From CBDBBY01 sp965205055 (GTDB taxonomy: Bacteria; Pseudomonadota; Alphaproteobacteria; Rhodobacterales; Rhodobacteraceae), in contig OZ242030.1 in NCBI GenBank assembly GCA_965205055.1, forward strand, positions 930,001 to 994,000: 64,000 bases of DNA, read 5' to 3'. The notes beneath the pieces are model-generated. The model saw nothing but the letters and a program-made list of their open reading frames with translations. It ran no database searches and was not told where the DNA came from. The position numbers and the translations under genes were made by a program. The stretch's first letter is position 1. Each line of letters begins with the position of its first letter. Positions 26,559 through 36,297 of the stretch are shown piece after piece.

Positions 26559-28164
26559 CCTTGACGAGCTTCCAGACGATTGCTTCTATCAATGCCTCGA
26601 ATGAAGAATCGATGATATTGGGCGACACCCCCACGGTCGACCACCTGCGGCCGGCATTGTCTTCGCAATCAATGATCACGCGGGTTACCGCGGCGGTTCC
26701 GCTTCCTGTTATTCTTACTTTGAAGTCCACAAGACGCATTTCGTCGATATATTTCTGGTAGACGCCGAGATCCTTGCCTACGGCCCTTGCCAAGGCATGC
26801 ACGGGACCGTTGTCCTTTCCCAGCTTGTCCATGCCTTCCGACACGGAAAGTTTCCGCTCGTTTCCGATTTTGACGACTGCGACGGCTTCGGATTGAGTCG
26901 TTCTGCCGTTGTTTTCGCCGCCGGTCCTTTGAACAATCAGCCGATATCGCTCCACCGTGAAGAATTCCGGCATCGAATTCAGAATTCTTCGAGCAAGGTT
27001 CTCGAAGGAGGCTTGCGCCGTATCGTAACTGTAGCCCTTATCCTCACGGCGTTTCACTTCTTGAATGATTTCATTAAGCCTCGAATCGTCCGGATCAACT
27101 GCAATTCCGGCATCGGCCAGCCTTGCCGCCAAACTTGAGCGACCGGCCTGGTTGGACATCGGAATGCCCCTGCGATTGCCCACTGACATCGGGTTGACAT
27201 GCTCATAGGTCGCAGGATCTCGGGCGACGCCGGACGCATGAAGGCCGGCTTTGTGGACGAACGCGGAAGCCCCCACGTACGGCGCCGACTTGTTCGGCAC
27301 CCTGTTCAAGATATCATCGAGCGAACGGGACAAGAGCGTCAAGGACTTCAATCCGCCATCGGTGATCGCTGTATCGAAAGAGCTGCAGTAAGGCTCTTTG
27401 AAGATGAGTGTCGGAATGATCGAGACCAGGTCCGCGTTGCCGCACCGCTCGCCCAATCCGTTCAAGGTTCCCTGAATTTGCCTCGCTCCGGCATCAATCG
27501 CGGCGAGCGCGCCTGCCACGGCATTTCCGGTATCGTTGTGGGTATGTATTCCAAGCCTTGAACCGGGGATTCCGCTTTCGATGACCTTCCTCGTAATCGT
27601 TTCAATCTCTTTTGGAAGCGTTCCTCCGTTCGTGTCGCAAAGTACGATCCACTTTGCCCCTGCATCGAATGCCGCGCGGGCGCACAGCATCGAGTAGTCC
27701 GGATCCGACTTGAAACCGTCAAAGAAGTGTTCTGCGTCGAAAATCGCTTCGCGTCCGCGGCTTACAACATATTCGATAGATTTCGAGATGTTGTCCAAGT
27801 TGGATTTGAGTTTGATCCTCAGCGCTTTCTTGACATGGTAGTCGTGCGCCTTGCCGACCAGACAGACAATCTTAGTATTCGCATTCAGAACCGCTGCCAG
27901 AACATCGTCGTTTTCCGCAGATCTCCCTGCCCGCTTCGTCATTCCGAAAGCGGTCAGTTTGTCTTCAGTGCCATTTGGAATGCGCTCGAAAAAATCGCTG
28001 TCTGTAGGATTGGCTCCGGGCCAGCCGCCTTCAATGTAATCCACGCCCAGTGCGCTGAGCATCCGGGCGATCTTGATCTTTTCCGCGATGGAAAACTGAA
28101 CTCCTTGCGTCTGCTGCCCATCCCGTAGCGTTGTATCGAAGAGATACAGCCTTTCCTTCGGCAT
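26533..28164 (-). CDS. cimA: Citramalate synthase
   Basis: 543 residues from the ATG at 28164 (MPKERLYLFDTTLRDGQQTQG). The DTTLRDG motif and the metal-binding HTHNDTGNAVAGALAAIDAG are those of HMGL-like aldol condensing enzymes, and the C-terminal LeuA-type allosteric domain (from about 420) is present. Length and the GVDYIEGGWPGANPTD segment match the CimA type rather than LeuA or NifV. It condenses pyruvate with acetyl-CoA, giving a threonine-independent route to 2-oxobutyrate and isoleucine. It starts one base after the stop of cysS. Confidence 0.93.
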   Translation of the reverse strand: MPKERLYLFDTTLRDGQQTQGVQFSIAEKIKIARMLSALGVDYIEGGWPGANPTDSDFFERIPNGTEDKLTAFGMTKRAGRSAENDDVLAAVLNANTKIVCLVGKAHDYHVKKALRIKLKSNLDNISKSIEYVVSRGREAIFDAEHFFDGFKSDPDYSMLCARAAFDAGAKWIVLCDTNGGTLPKEIETITRKVIESGIPGSRLGIHTHNDTGNAVAGALAAIDAGARQIQGTLNGLGERCGNADLVSIIPTLIFKEPYCSSFDTAITDGGLKSLTLLSRSLDDILNRVPNKSAPYVGASAFVHKAGLHASGVARDPATYEHVNPMSVGNRRGIPMSNQAGRSSLAARLADAGIAVDPDDSRLNEIIQEVKRREDKGYSYDTAQASFENLARRILNSMPEFFTVERYRLIVQRTGGENNGRTTQSEAVAVVKIGNERKLSVSEGMDKLGKDNGPVHALARAVGKDLGVYQKYIDEMRLVDFKVRITGSGTAAVTRVIIDCEDNAGRRWSTVGVSPNIIDSSFEALIEAIVWKLVKDDAPSCGT

Positions 28165-28165
28165 T

Positions 28166-29653
28166 TTATTCACCCTCTTTGTCGGAAGTTCGATGATCGT
28201 TCGTCCTTCCGTTTTGTTCATCGCCTGGCATGTAGCCGAAACGGTCGATCACTTTCTCTGCGATCCGATCAAGTTTTGCCCGATCAAACGCGGATGTCGG
28301 CGTGAAGCCCTTTTCATTGCCGTCCATCACTGAAACTCCCGCGTCCACCAAAAGCTGACGCATATAGTCCGCAATTGCGTAGTTCCTGTTTTCGCGTGCC
28401 AAGTCTCGCGCAAGACACACATTGGATACTGCTTCCAAGTCTTTTGGATCAACGCGGCGATGCTTGCGGGCAAGCCCCAGGAACCTGATCGTACGTAGAA
28501 GGCCCTCCGCATCGCCGCTAGCGTGCAGTTCATGCATTCGAGCGAATGCCTTCGGCGTGTCGAGGTCGTCGCAAAGTGCTGTAAGGAAGTCTTCGTCCAG
28601 TTCAGCAGGCCCGTCGCCTTCGACCTCGGGAGCACTCAATTCCTGGACTAGCTTGCTCCACTTCTCCAAAACGATCTCCGCCTCCCTCAACTTGGTTTCA
28701 GTCCAGTCAAGCGGTTTCCGGTAGTACGCGGAAAGCAGAACGAACCGAATTGCCGGTCCCGAAATGCCGCGATCAACTAGATCCCTGACCGTCAAGAAGT
28801 TGCCGAGGCTCTTCGCCATTTTTTGGCCTTCGACCTGCACGAAGCCGTTGTGCATCCAATAGCTCGCGAACGTCGCGTTCGGGTGGGCGCACATGCTCTG
28901 CGCCAGCTCGTTTTCGTGATGCGGAAATGCAAGATCAATGCCGCCGCCGTGAATGTCGAAGGATTCGCCAAGCAATTCCGAGCTCATTGCGGAACACTCG
29001 ATATGCCAGCCTGGCCGCCCTCGGCCCCAGGGGCTCTCCCATCCGGGAATGTTCGGCGGAGATGGCTTCCAAAGCACGAAGTCAAGACTGTTCCGCTTGT
29101 ACGGGGCTATCTCGACCCGTGCCCCCGCTCGCATCTCGTCGAGGGATCTCCGTGCGAGCCGTCCATAGTCGGGATAGCTTCCGACATCGAATAGAACATG
29201 GCCGGACGAGGGATATGCATGTCCTTTGTTTATCAGCGACTGAATCATGCGAATCATGTTCGGCACGAATTCGGTAGCGCGAGGCTCGAAATCCGGGGGA
29301 AGAACGCTCAAGTGCCCAAGGTCCGCGTGATACCAGCCGATTGTCTGGTCGGTGATCGCGCGAACAATTTCGATGAGCGGTCTCTTGTCGCCCTCGGCCC
29401 GGCAATCCAGCGCCTTGGCATTGATCTTGTCGTCGACGTCCGTGATGTTCCTGACGTAGACTACGCACTGCTTGCCGTACATGTGCCGCAGCAGCCGATA
29501 CAGCAGATCGAACACGACTGCGGGTCGAGCGTTGCCGATATGGGCGCGGTCGTAGACGGTCGGCCCGCACGCGTACATTTTGACCCGATTGCGATCAAGC
29601 GGGCGGAATTGCTCTTTGCGGCGCGTTTTCGTGTTCCAAAACGCCAATTCCAT
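28166..29653 (-). CDS. cysS: Cysteine--tRNA ligase
   Basis: 495 residues from the ATG at 29653. The class I signature HIGNARP follows the zinc ligand in YACGPTVYD. The zinc-site segment GWHIECSAMS and HHENELAQS, then the KMAKSLGN (KMSKS-type) loop with M-A in place of M-S, are present. The C-terminal helical domain reads ARENRNYAIADYMRQ. It charges tRNA-Cys. The C terminus is extended by a short charged tail. It probably heads a cysS-cimA operon. Confidence 0.97.
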   Translation of the reverse strand: MELAFWNTKTRRKEQFRPLDRNRVKMYACGPTVYDRAHIGNARPAVVFDLLYRLLRHMYGKQCVVYVRNITDVDDKINAKALDCRAEGDKRPLIEIVRAITDQTIGWYHADLGHLSVLPPDFEPRATEFVPNMIRMIQSLINKGHAYPSSGHVLFDVGSYPDYGRLARRSLDEMRAGARVEIAPYKRNSLDFVLWKPSPPNIPGWESPWGRGRPGWHIECSAMSSELLGESFDIHGGGIDLAFPHHENELAQSMCAHPNATFASYWMHNGFVQVEGQKMAKSLGNFLTVRDLVDRGISGPAIRFVLLSAYYRKPLDWTETKLREAEIVLEKWSKLVQELSAPEVEGDGPAELDEDFLTALCDDLDTPKAFARMHELHASGDAEGLLRTIRFLGLARKHRRVDPKDLEAVSNVCLARDLARENRNYAIADYMRQLLVDAGVSVMDGNEKGFTPTSAFDRAKLDRIAEKVIDRFGYMPGDEQNGRTNDHRTSDKEGE

Positions 29654-29884
29654 GCATGAACCTCGTTTCCCCGTTTCGCAGCCGAGCCCGAATTCTTTGA
29701 TTCATTTGTGAGAAAGACGCGCGGCCCGGCTGAATTTTCAGCCGATAATGCAGTTGCCGACTATGCAGACCGTCCGTGACATGCGGGTGCTTATGACCAA
29801 TTGCCAAGCCATATTCAAGAAAAAATCGACAATCGCCAAAGATCGACATATCTGCCGTTGCAAAATGTCGCGAAGGAGTTCCAG

Positions 29885-31057
29885 TTGCTGCTTTCCGGAA
29901 GGACGAAATCCGAAGTCGCCAAGGCAAATGATGCATGGGAGACGCATTACAAGGCGCGGCGGATGAAATCCCGCGGCCGGCCTGTCGTCGACCTGACGAT
30001 CGGAGACCATGACAAGCCGACTGATCCTGCAATCATCCGGGCAATGCATTCCAGCGCCAGTGAAGGTCGAACTGGGTATACGGACGTTGCAGGGACGTTG
30101 CGGCTGCGTGAATCGTTGTCGACTCGAATCCGCGCGCGCACCGGCGTGGCGGTCCCGCCGGAGCAAGTCGTCGCAACCAATGGAGGACAAGCCGCATTGT
30201 TCGCGGCCCACTTGGCGGTTTTGAATCCAGGCGACAAGGCGATCTGCATCGATCCCTACTACCCGACCTACCCCGGGACAATTCGCGGGACTGGAGGCAA
30301 GCCGGCCTGCGTGCCAGCGAGACGCGACCAAGGCTTCTTGCCCGATATGGAAGTTTTGGATCAAGTTGCGGAAGGCGCGCGCAGCATCTTGTTGAACTCG
30401 CCCAACAATCCTGCGGGCATTGCTTATTCGCGGCAGACGCTTGAGCAAATCGCAGATATTGCGATCCGGCATGATCTTTGGGTGATCTCCGACGAGGTTT
30501 ATGACTCGATGGTGTGGAACGGATGCCATGTGTCCGTGAGCTCTCTCCCGGAAATGCGCGAGCGGACGATCGTAATCGGTTCAATGTCGAAGAGCTTCGC
30601 CATGACGGGCTTCAGGTTGGGATGGCTTTCCGGCCCGCGCGAAGCGGTTGCTGCCGCGACGGAAATGATGTCGGTCATAAGTTTCGGCGTTTCCGAATTC
30701 ATTCAGGATGCCGCTCTGCATGCTTTGCAGAATGGCCGCGAGATCGAACATTCGATTTGGCACAGGTTCAACGGCCGCAAAGAAGCGTGCTTGGAAGCCC
30801 TGCGGGAACAGGATCTGGTCCGCGCCTTGCCGCCGTCGGCGGGCATGTACTTGCTGCTCGACATACGAAAATCCGGTTTGAGCGGGATAGAGTTCGCTCG
30901 CGGATTGCTGAAGGCGCACAAAATCGCCGTCATGCCCGGCGAAAGCTTCGGAAGCGAAGCCGCTGGCCATGTTCGACTTGCGTTGTGCCAAGATTGCTCC
31001 GTCCTATTGCCCGCACTCACGAGCGTGATCGAATACGCCGCTGATGCCGTCAAATGA
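29885..31057 (+). CDS. Class I/II PLP-dependent aminotransferase
   Basis: 390 residues if the TTG at 29885 is used: AAGGAG lies six bases upstream, and the reading MLLSGRTKSEVAKANDAWET leads into VVDLTIGDHDKPTD. An earlier TTG at 29801 would add 28 residues of low similarity. Motifs: NSPNNPAGIAYS (Asn contact to PLP), ISDEVYD (Asp and Tyr contacts), SMSKSFAMTGFRLGWLSGP with the Schiff-base Lys, and a final Arg region GHVRLALCQDCS. The substrate is not predictable. It is divergent from cysS across a 231-bp spacer. Confidence 0.88.
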   Translation: MLLSGRTKSEVAKANDAWETHYKARRMKSRGRPVVDLTIGDHDKPTDPAIIRAMHSSASEGRTGYTDVAGTLRLRESLSTRIRARTGVAVPPEQVVATNGGQAALFAAHLAVLNPGDKAICIDPYYPTYPGTIRGTGGKPACVPARRDQGFLPDMEVLDQVAEGARSILLNSPNNPAGIAYSRQTLEQIADIAIRHDLWVISDEVYDSMVWNGCHVSVSSLPEMRERTIVIGSMSKSFAMTGFRLGWLSGPREAVAAATEMMSVISFGVSEFIQDAALHALQNGREIEHSIWHRFNGRKEACLEALREQDLVRALPPSAGMYLLLDIRKSGLSGIEFARGLLKAHKIAVMPGESFGSEAAGHVRLALCQDCSVLLPALTSVIEYAADAVK

Positions 31058-31248
31058 TTGCTTCCCGAAGAAAGCGATGAAAGATTCGGCGATGGGAAAC
31101 CGGCAAACTCGGATTGCTGAATGCTAAGAACGGCTTCAAGACGCTCAACTCAGCAGCAAAAAGCTGAAACTTGCGGCATGAGTTCCCGCACCGCACGCGG
31201 CGTCGAAGGAGGCCTCATTCTGAAAAGTGCCAAAATCGGAGAACGGCA

Positions 31249-32655
31249 ATGAAATACTCGGATCTAGCCAAATGGTCGAAACTGGCCGGCGAATGGGCCG
31301 CTGAATATCATGCAGGCCTCTCCGAAATGCCGGTCAAAGCGAATGTGGAGCCGGGCGAATTCGAGAGCCGCATACCCAGTTCCGCGCCGGAAAGCCCGGA
31401 ATCGATGGAGGAAATCTTCGACGATTTCAAGCGGTTGGTGCCGAATGCAATGACGCATTGGCAGCACCCTCGCTTCTTCGCCTATTTTCCGGCGAACGCT
31501 TCCCCCGCCTCGATGCTTGCCGAGCAGCTCGTGAATTCGATGGCCGTGAACAGCATGCTTTGGCAAACCTCGCCCGCCGCGACGGAGCTTGAAGCCAGAA
31601 TGACAGAGTGGCTGCGCGATGCCTCGGGTCTTCCTGCAACATTCAAAGGCGTTATCCACGACACGGCGACAACCGCGAACATTTGCGCCGTCCTGACAAT
31701 GAGAGAAAAGGCGCTTGAATGGAAAGGAAACCAGTTCGGCCTGAAAGATCAGCCGGAAATGCGCGTGTACGCCTCGTCGGAAAACCACTCGTCCATCGAC
31801 AAGGCAGCGAGGATTTCCGGCATCGGCCAGTCCGGCCTGGTGAAGCCCGAGCTGCGCCGCGATCGCTCCATTGATCCCGATGCGCTGGACATCAGGATCA
31901 AGGCTGACATCGAAGCCGGCAGGCTTCCGATTGGCATCGTGATCAGCGTCGGGGGAACCGCCACGGGCGCGTGCGACAATGTCGACGAATTGACCGACCT
32001 TGCGAAGTCCCGCGGCCTTTATGCCCACGTCGACGCGGCATGGGCCGGATCGGCCATGATTTGCGAAGAGTTCCGTCACATTTGGAAAGGCGTCGAAAAG
32101 GCGGATTCGGTTGTTTTCAATCCTCATAAATGGCTGGGCGCACAGATCGACTGCTCCGTTCAATTCGTGACGAATCTGAGCGATCAGGCCAGGACGCTGG
32201 GCCTCCGCCCGGAATATTTGCGCTCTCCGGGCCACGAAAACATCGTGAACTACAATGAACTCACTATCGGCCTCGGGCGAAGGTTCCGCGCGCTCAAGCT
32301 GTGGTTCGTGCTCCGCGCGCACGGCCTCTCGGGACTGCGCAAGATGATCAGGGACCATGTCGCCTGGATCAAGGAGCTTGAAGCGAAATTCGTCGCCGAC
32401 GACCTGTTCGAAGTCGTGACCAGCAATCCGCTCGCATTGTTCACGTTCCGGCTTGCTCCGCCCTCGGGCGACGCGGACGGGCTGACGGCGGAACTCCTGA
32501 ACCGAATCAACGACGACGGGCGAATCTATCTCACGCCTGCGGTTATCGACGGCATGCAAGCGATCAGGGTGTGCGCCGGAACCTTTTCGACGACAAGGGT
32601 GGACGTGCTATCCGTCCACGCGACGGCGAGAGAAATCGCCCTGAGGCTGCTCTAG
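31249..32655 (+). CDS. PLP-dependent group II decarboxylase (aromatic amino acid decarboxylase-like)
   Basis: 468 residues from the ATG at 31249 (MKYSDLAKWSKLAGEWAAEY). Conserved parts: MTHWQHPRFFAYFPANASPA, VYASSENHSSIDKAARISG (PLP-stacking His region), HVDAAWAGSAMICEEF, and the Schiff-base Lys in VVFNPHKWLGAQIDCS. This is the group II fold that includes aromatic-L-amino-acid, tryptophan and glutamate decarboxylases; the N-terminal layout is closest to the aromatic type. It decarboxylates an amino acid to the amine. It stands 191 bp downstream of the aminotransferase on the same strand. Confidence 0.88.
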   Translation: MKYSDLAKWSKLAGEWAAEYHAGLSEMPVKANVEPGEFESRIPSSAPESPESMEEIFDDFKRLVPNAMTHWQHPRFFAYFPANASPASMLAEQLVNSMAVNSMLWQTSPAATELEARMTEWLRDASGLPATFKGVIHDTATTANICAVLTMREKALEWKGNQFGLKDQPEMRVYASSENHSSIDKAARISGIGQSGLVKPELRRDRSIDPDALDIRIKADIEAGRLPIGIVISVGGTATGACDNVDELTDLAKSRGLYAHVDAAWAGSAMICEEFRHIWKGVEKADSVVFNPHKWLGAQIDCSVQFVTNLSDQARTLGLRPEYLRSPGHENIVNYNELTIGLGRRFRALKLWFVLRAHGLSGLRKMIRDHVAWIKELEAKFVADDLFEVVTSNPLALFTFRLAPPSGDADGLTAELLNRINDDGRIYLTPAVIDGMQAIRVCAGTFSTTRVDVLSVHATAREIALRLL

Positions 32656-32681
32656 CCTGAAGTGCTCCGCAAGCGGCTGCG

Positions 32682-33716
32682 TCAGGCCCCCGCGCCCGCT
32701 GGAAGTATTCGCGGCACGAAATAGGTGGGATCCTTCAGCTGCCTTCTCAGCGCAGGGATCATTTCCCGGTATGCGTCGACAACCCCTTCGTACGCGGGCG
32801 GGCAGTCGTGCTTCATCTCGTCATGCAGTTCAGGAAGCCTGTAAAACGGAACCATCGGAAACATGTGGTGCTCGACGTGATAGTTCATGTTGGCGTAGAT
32901 GAAGCGCAGGATCGGATTCAGGTAAACCGTGCGGGAATTCAGCCTGTGGTCCGGAATGTCTTCCTCAAGACCCGCGTGCTGCATGGCCGAAAGCATGCTG
33001 TGGAGCCATGAACCGTAGAATGTCGGCAAACCGATGAACAGGAGCGGCAGCGGGCTCCAGGACCAGACGGACCAAACCGCAGCGGCGAGAAGAATTCCTA
33101 CGTGGATTCTTGCGTGGACAACCACCTTCGGCCTTTCCTCTTCGGGCACATATTCCATTTCGTCGTCGGTGAACCGGCCGAAGCATTGCCGCAAGGACCA
33201 TTCCAATCCGTTGAGGCCAGCCCTCAAATGAAGCACGTTCAACGCCATTCCCCAGACATCGGGCGGCCGCGGATAGGCGATTTCTGGATCGCGGCCGACC
33301 ACGACGGTATCCGTGTGATGCCGCGTATGGCTCCAACGCCAAAGATACGGGTTCTTCAGCGACATGAAGCCGAGCGCGACCAGAAATGTTTCATTGAGCC
33401 AACGGGTTTTGAAAGGGGTGCCATGAATGCATTCGTGGAATCTCGATTCCGCAGCGGATCCGTACAGGACGCCGTATGCGATGAACGCCGGAAGCGCAGC
33501 CCACGTGCCCCAGCTGAGCCATGCCGCAATTCCGGAAGCAGCCAGCAGGACCAGCCAAAGACCGAAGTTCTTGATCGCCTTTCTGTCGCTCCGCTTCATC
33601 AGCTCCTTCATGCGCCTGCGCGGAATCGGACACATGTACCAGTCTTCGTGCCTGAACTCCTTCGCGGCATCGTTTCCTGACAGACGGTAGTTCCTGAATG
33701 GGGCTTCTTCTGGCAT
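32682..33716 (-). CDS. Membrane fatty acid desaturase family protein
   Basis: 344 residues with hydrophobic segments near 50-70, 73-90, 110-125 and 205-235. Three histidine boxes are complete: HECIH (94-98), HTRHH (130-134) and HVEHH (about 280-284, in MNYHVEHHMFPMVP). These bind the diiron centre of acyl desaturases and related hydroxylases. The HECIH box and the C-terminal NYHVEHHMFP are those of the general fatty acid desaturase family, so the position and substrate of desaturation cannot be assigned. Convergent with the decarboxylase gene, separated by 26 bp. Confidence 0.88.
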   Translation of the reverse strand: MPEEAPFRNYRLSGNDAAKEFRHEDWYMCPIPRRRMKELMKRSDRKAIKNFGLWLVLLAASGIAAWLSWGTWAALPAFIAYGVLYGSAAESRFHECIHGTPFKTRWLNETFLVALGFMSLKNPYLWRWSHTRHHTDTVVVGRDPEIAYPRPPDVWGMALNVLHLRAGLNGLEWSLRQCFGRFTDDEMEYVPEEERPKVVVHARIHVGILLAAAVWSVWSWSPLPLLFIGLPTFYGSWLHSMLSAMQHAGLEEDIPDHRLNSRTVYLNPILRFIYANMNYHVEHHMFPMVPFYRLPELHDEMKHDCPPAYEGVVDAYREMIPALRRQLKDPTYFVPRILPAGAGA

Positions 33717-33827
33717 CAGTTCCTCGCTCGCGCATCAACCGGCGCCGGAGCCTATTGCCGAAGCGAGGTTCGATGCAAGCGCCGCGGAAAATTTATTGCA
33801 TTCCTATCCCGAAATGGTTACATTCGG

Positions 33828-34883
33828 ATGGAATCTATCCGACTGGCTCAAAATTTGGCAAACCGCATCACGATCGCGGACGTGGCGAAACGGGCGGGCG
33901 TAAGCGCCGCGACCGTCGATCGCGTGATCAATCGGCGAAGGCCGGTCAAGCCGGAAACGACCGAGGCCGTCGAAGCGGCGGCCAGAGATCTTGGATTCTA
34001 CGCGACGTCCTTGATCAGAATGCGCGCCTTATCCAAAGCGCGTCCGCTCAAAATCGGCTTTATTCTTCAAAAGCATGGAAAAAGCTTTTACCGCAAGCTG
34101 GGCGCATCGCTCGAGGCCGCGACGAATTCGCTGACCGAATTCAATGCGTCGTGCAAAATCGAATTTGTTGACGAGCTGTCGCCTTCAAAAATCGTGGAAG
34201 CGATGAGACGTTTGTCAAAGGAGGTCGAATCCATGGCGATCGTCGCTTTGGATCATCCGCACGTCGTCGACGAAGTCCGGCGGCTCAAAACCGAAGGCAT
34301 ACCGACATGGGCGTTGCTGAGCGGCATATCGTCTCCTGAAATCGCGGGCTTCATCGGTGTTGACGGCCGAAAAGCGGGACGAACCGCTGCATGGGCGATG
34401 GAAAGATGCGCGCGGAGGGGCAGCGCGATAGGTACGATAATAGGAAGCCATCGGTATTCCGGTCACGAAGACCGCGAGGGCGGGCTGCGAAGTTATTTCC
34501 GCGAACGATCGGCCGGTTTCGAGCTCATTCAGTCGCTGACCTATCTTGACGATGATCAGGGGGCCTACGAAAGCGTATTGGAATTATTGTCCAGCCGACC
34601 GGACCTCGGAGGCCTGTACGTGATTGGCGGCGGCGCAGGGGGCGCAGTCAAGGCTTTCAGAGAGGAAGGGGTTGGAAACAAGATCGCGCTGGTCTGCCAT
34701 GAACTGATCAGCGAAACGAGGAACGGTCTGATCGACGGCATCGTTGATCTAGTTCTGGATTCGCCCGTCGAAGCAATAGCGAACGCAGCGGTCAGCCTGC
34801 TTGCCTCGCCGAACGCAAAGGAGCGCGCGGAAACACGATCTGCAATCATTCCTTTCAACATATACGTGTCCGAAAACATCTGA
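33828..34883 (+). CDS. LacI-family transcriptional regulator
   Basis: 351 residues. The N-terminal helix-turn-helix ITIADVAKRAGVSAATVDR with hinge region is followed by a periplasmic-binding-type effector domain: VVALDHPHVVDEVRRL, SGISSPEIAGFIGVDGRKAG and the SHRYSGHEDREGGLR segment. It is a ligand-responsive repressor. It lies divergently from the desaturase (111-bp gap) and faces the second LacI gene, so its target may be the sugar-acid locus to the right or the desaturase. Start ATG at 33828. Confidence 0.9.
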   Translation: MESIRLAQNLANRITIADVAKRAGVSAATVDRVINRRRPVKPETTEAVEAAARDLGFYATSLIRMRALSKARPLKIGFILQKHGKSFYRKLGASLEAATNSLTEFNASCKIEFVDELSPSKIVEAMRRLSKEVESMAIVALDHPHVVDEVRRLKTEGIPTWALLSGISSPEIAGFIGVDGRKAGRTAAWAMERCARRGSAIGTIIGSHRYSGHEDREGGLRSYFRERSAGFELIQSLTYLDDDQGAYESVLELLSSRPDLGGLYVIGGGAGGAVKAFREEGVGNKIALVCHELISETRNGLIDGIVDLVLDSPVEAIANAAVSLLASPNAKERAETRSAIIPFNIYVSENI

Positions 34884-35094
34884 CCGAGCGGCCGGCATCT
34901 CGTCCTGCAATCGCGCTCCCCTCCGAGACGCCGTCCAACTTGCTGGAGACCGCCTCCGCCTGCGGACGTCCGCACTTGCTTTCGGTTCTCGCCGACGACC
35001 GCGTTTCCGCCCGCCCGCGTTGCGGCTGCCGATCCTCCATGCGCTTGAGAGATCCCATTCGGATTAGCCGGGCGGAGCAACAAGCTCTTCGGCG

Positions 35095-36141
35095 TCAAAT
35101 TCGACCGTCCGCATTCTCCTTCGTTACGATTTCAATCGGCAAACGGCGCAAGTTGATAGTGTTTCCTCGGTGCTGCGCAACCAGCGAAGCGACCGCCATT
35201 CGGGCGGCCGTCCTCATGTCCTGATGGATGACCGCGTCCATGACGCCGTCGATCAGATATTTGCGCGTCAGAGGAGTCAGATTGTGCCCGATGAGAACGA
35301 CTTTGTCGTCAACACCGAATTTGACCAAGGCGGATACGATGCCCTCGTTCCCTCCGCCGACGCTGTAGATTCCGACGAGATCATTCTCTTTGCGAAGGAG
35401 CGACGCGATTTGGGCATAGTTTCCTCCGTCGTTGTCGCGGCCGGCATTCAGATCGATGATTTCGAACGACGGAAACCCTTCCCTGATCGCGGCGCGGAAA
35501 CCGATTTCCCGGTCCTCGTGGCTGCGATACAGCGCACCTCCCCACACGACCGCGATTTTGCCGACCCCGCGGGACATCCGCCCCATTAGAAATCCGGCTG
35601 TTCGTCCCGCAGCACGGTTGTCGGTCCCGACGTACTGCTGCGGCTTCAACCCGTCGATTCCCGACATCATGCAAACCATCGGCACCTCCTGCTTGAGGAC
35701 GCGCTCAGCCGCGTCCCGCACCAATGGATGATCCAATGCCTGAAACGCGATGCTTTCGCGTTCGCGTCCGGAGCGAAACGACAGTTTTTCAGCCAACGCG
35801 GCGGGATTCATCTTTTCAACAAATACGCTGCCGACCTCCAAATTCGAAGCCGTTCCGATCCGCAGGAATTCCCGCGCGAGCAGTTCCGTGGACTGACCGG
35901 CGTTGGCAGGCAGCACCAGTCGGATTTTCGTGCGCCCGCCGACATCGCGAGCTGAAGCGGGCCGCCCCTGACCTTCAAGCGCAGCCATCGCCTCCCTTAC
36001 TTTCTGCTTGGCTCCTTCGGACACGCCGCCGCGTTCATTCAAAACCCGGTCGACCGTTGCGGTCCCTACCTCCGCCTTTGCTGCGATGTCCGCGATCCTG
36101 GCGCGCCGGCGAGCCTTGCGCCGCGAGCTGTTTCTTCTCAT
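35095..36141 (-). CDS. LacI-family transcriptional regulator, divergent from the TRAP operon
   Basis: 348 residues from the ATG at 36141 (MRRNSSRRKARRRARIADIA). The helix-turn-helix IADIAAKAEVGTATVDRVLN and a sugar-binding-type sensor domain (KIRLVLPANAGQS, VGTDNRAAGRTAGFLMGR, YRSHEDREIGFRAAIREGF) are clear. It is a paralogue of the regulator at 33828-34883, with the same unusual ATVDRVxN reading helix. A palindrome lies in the 156-bp space to dctP, so autoregulation and control of the TRAP operon are likely. A frame extending to 36186 is open but unlikely. Confidence 0.92.
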   Translation of the reverse strand: MRRNSSRRKARRRARIADIAAKAEVGTATVDRVLNERGGVSEGAKQKVREAMAALEGQGRPASARDVGGRTKIRLVLPANAGQSTELLAREFLRIGTASNLEVGSVFVEKMNPAALAEKLSFRSGRERESIAFQALDHPLVRDAAERVLKQEVPMVCMMSGIDGLKPQQYVGTDNRAAGRTAGFLMGRMSRGVGKIAVVWGGALYRSHEDREIGFRAAIREGFPSFEIIDLNAGRDNDGGNYAQIASLLRKENDLVGIYSVGGGNEGIVSALVKFGVDDKVVLIGHNLTPLTRKYLIDGVMDAVIHQDMRTAARMAVASLVAQHRGNTINLRRLPIEIVTKENADGRI

Positions 36142-36171
36142 AATTCCATGATTGAGAACATTTTTTTTATC

Positions 36172-36183
36172 TTGATGCATCAA
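36172..36183. promoter_or_regulatory. Palindrome ttgatgcatcaa, candidate LacI operator
   Basis: A perfect 12-bp palindrome in the spacer between the divergent LacI and dctP genes, 31 bases upstream of the LacI start and about 115 bases upstream of dctP. LacI-family operators are palindromic and often sit like this. Binding is inferred. Confidence 0.5.
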
Positions 36184-36297
36184 CATTCATCCTATTTGAA
36201 TTTTTTGTTGCACAATGCTAGGCGAATACAATCAAGGCGTGAAGCCTTGTCGCAATCAAAATTGCGAAAACTTGGTGTTCAGAAGGAGAGGAAGTCA

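Noticed and set aside
31264..32559. A 431-codon minus-strand frame opposite the PLP decarboxylase
   Set aside because: Antisense shadow; the decarboxylase on the plus strand has its full active site.
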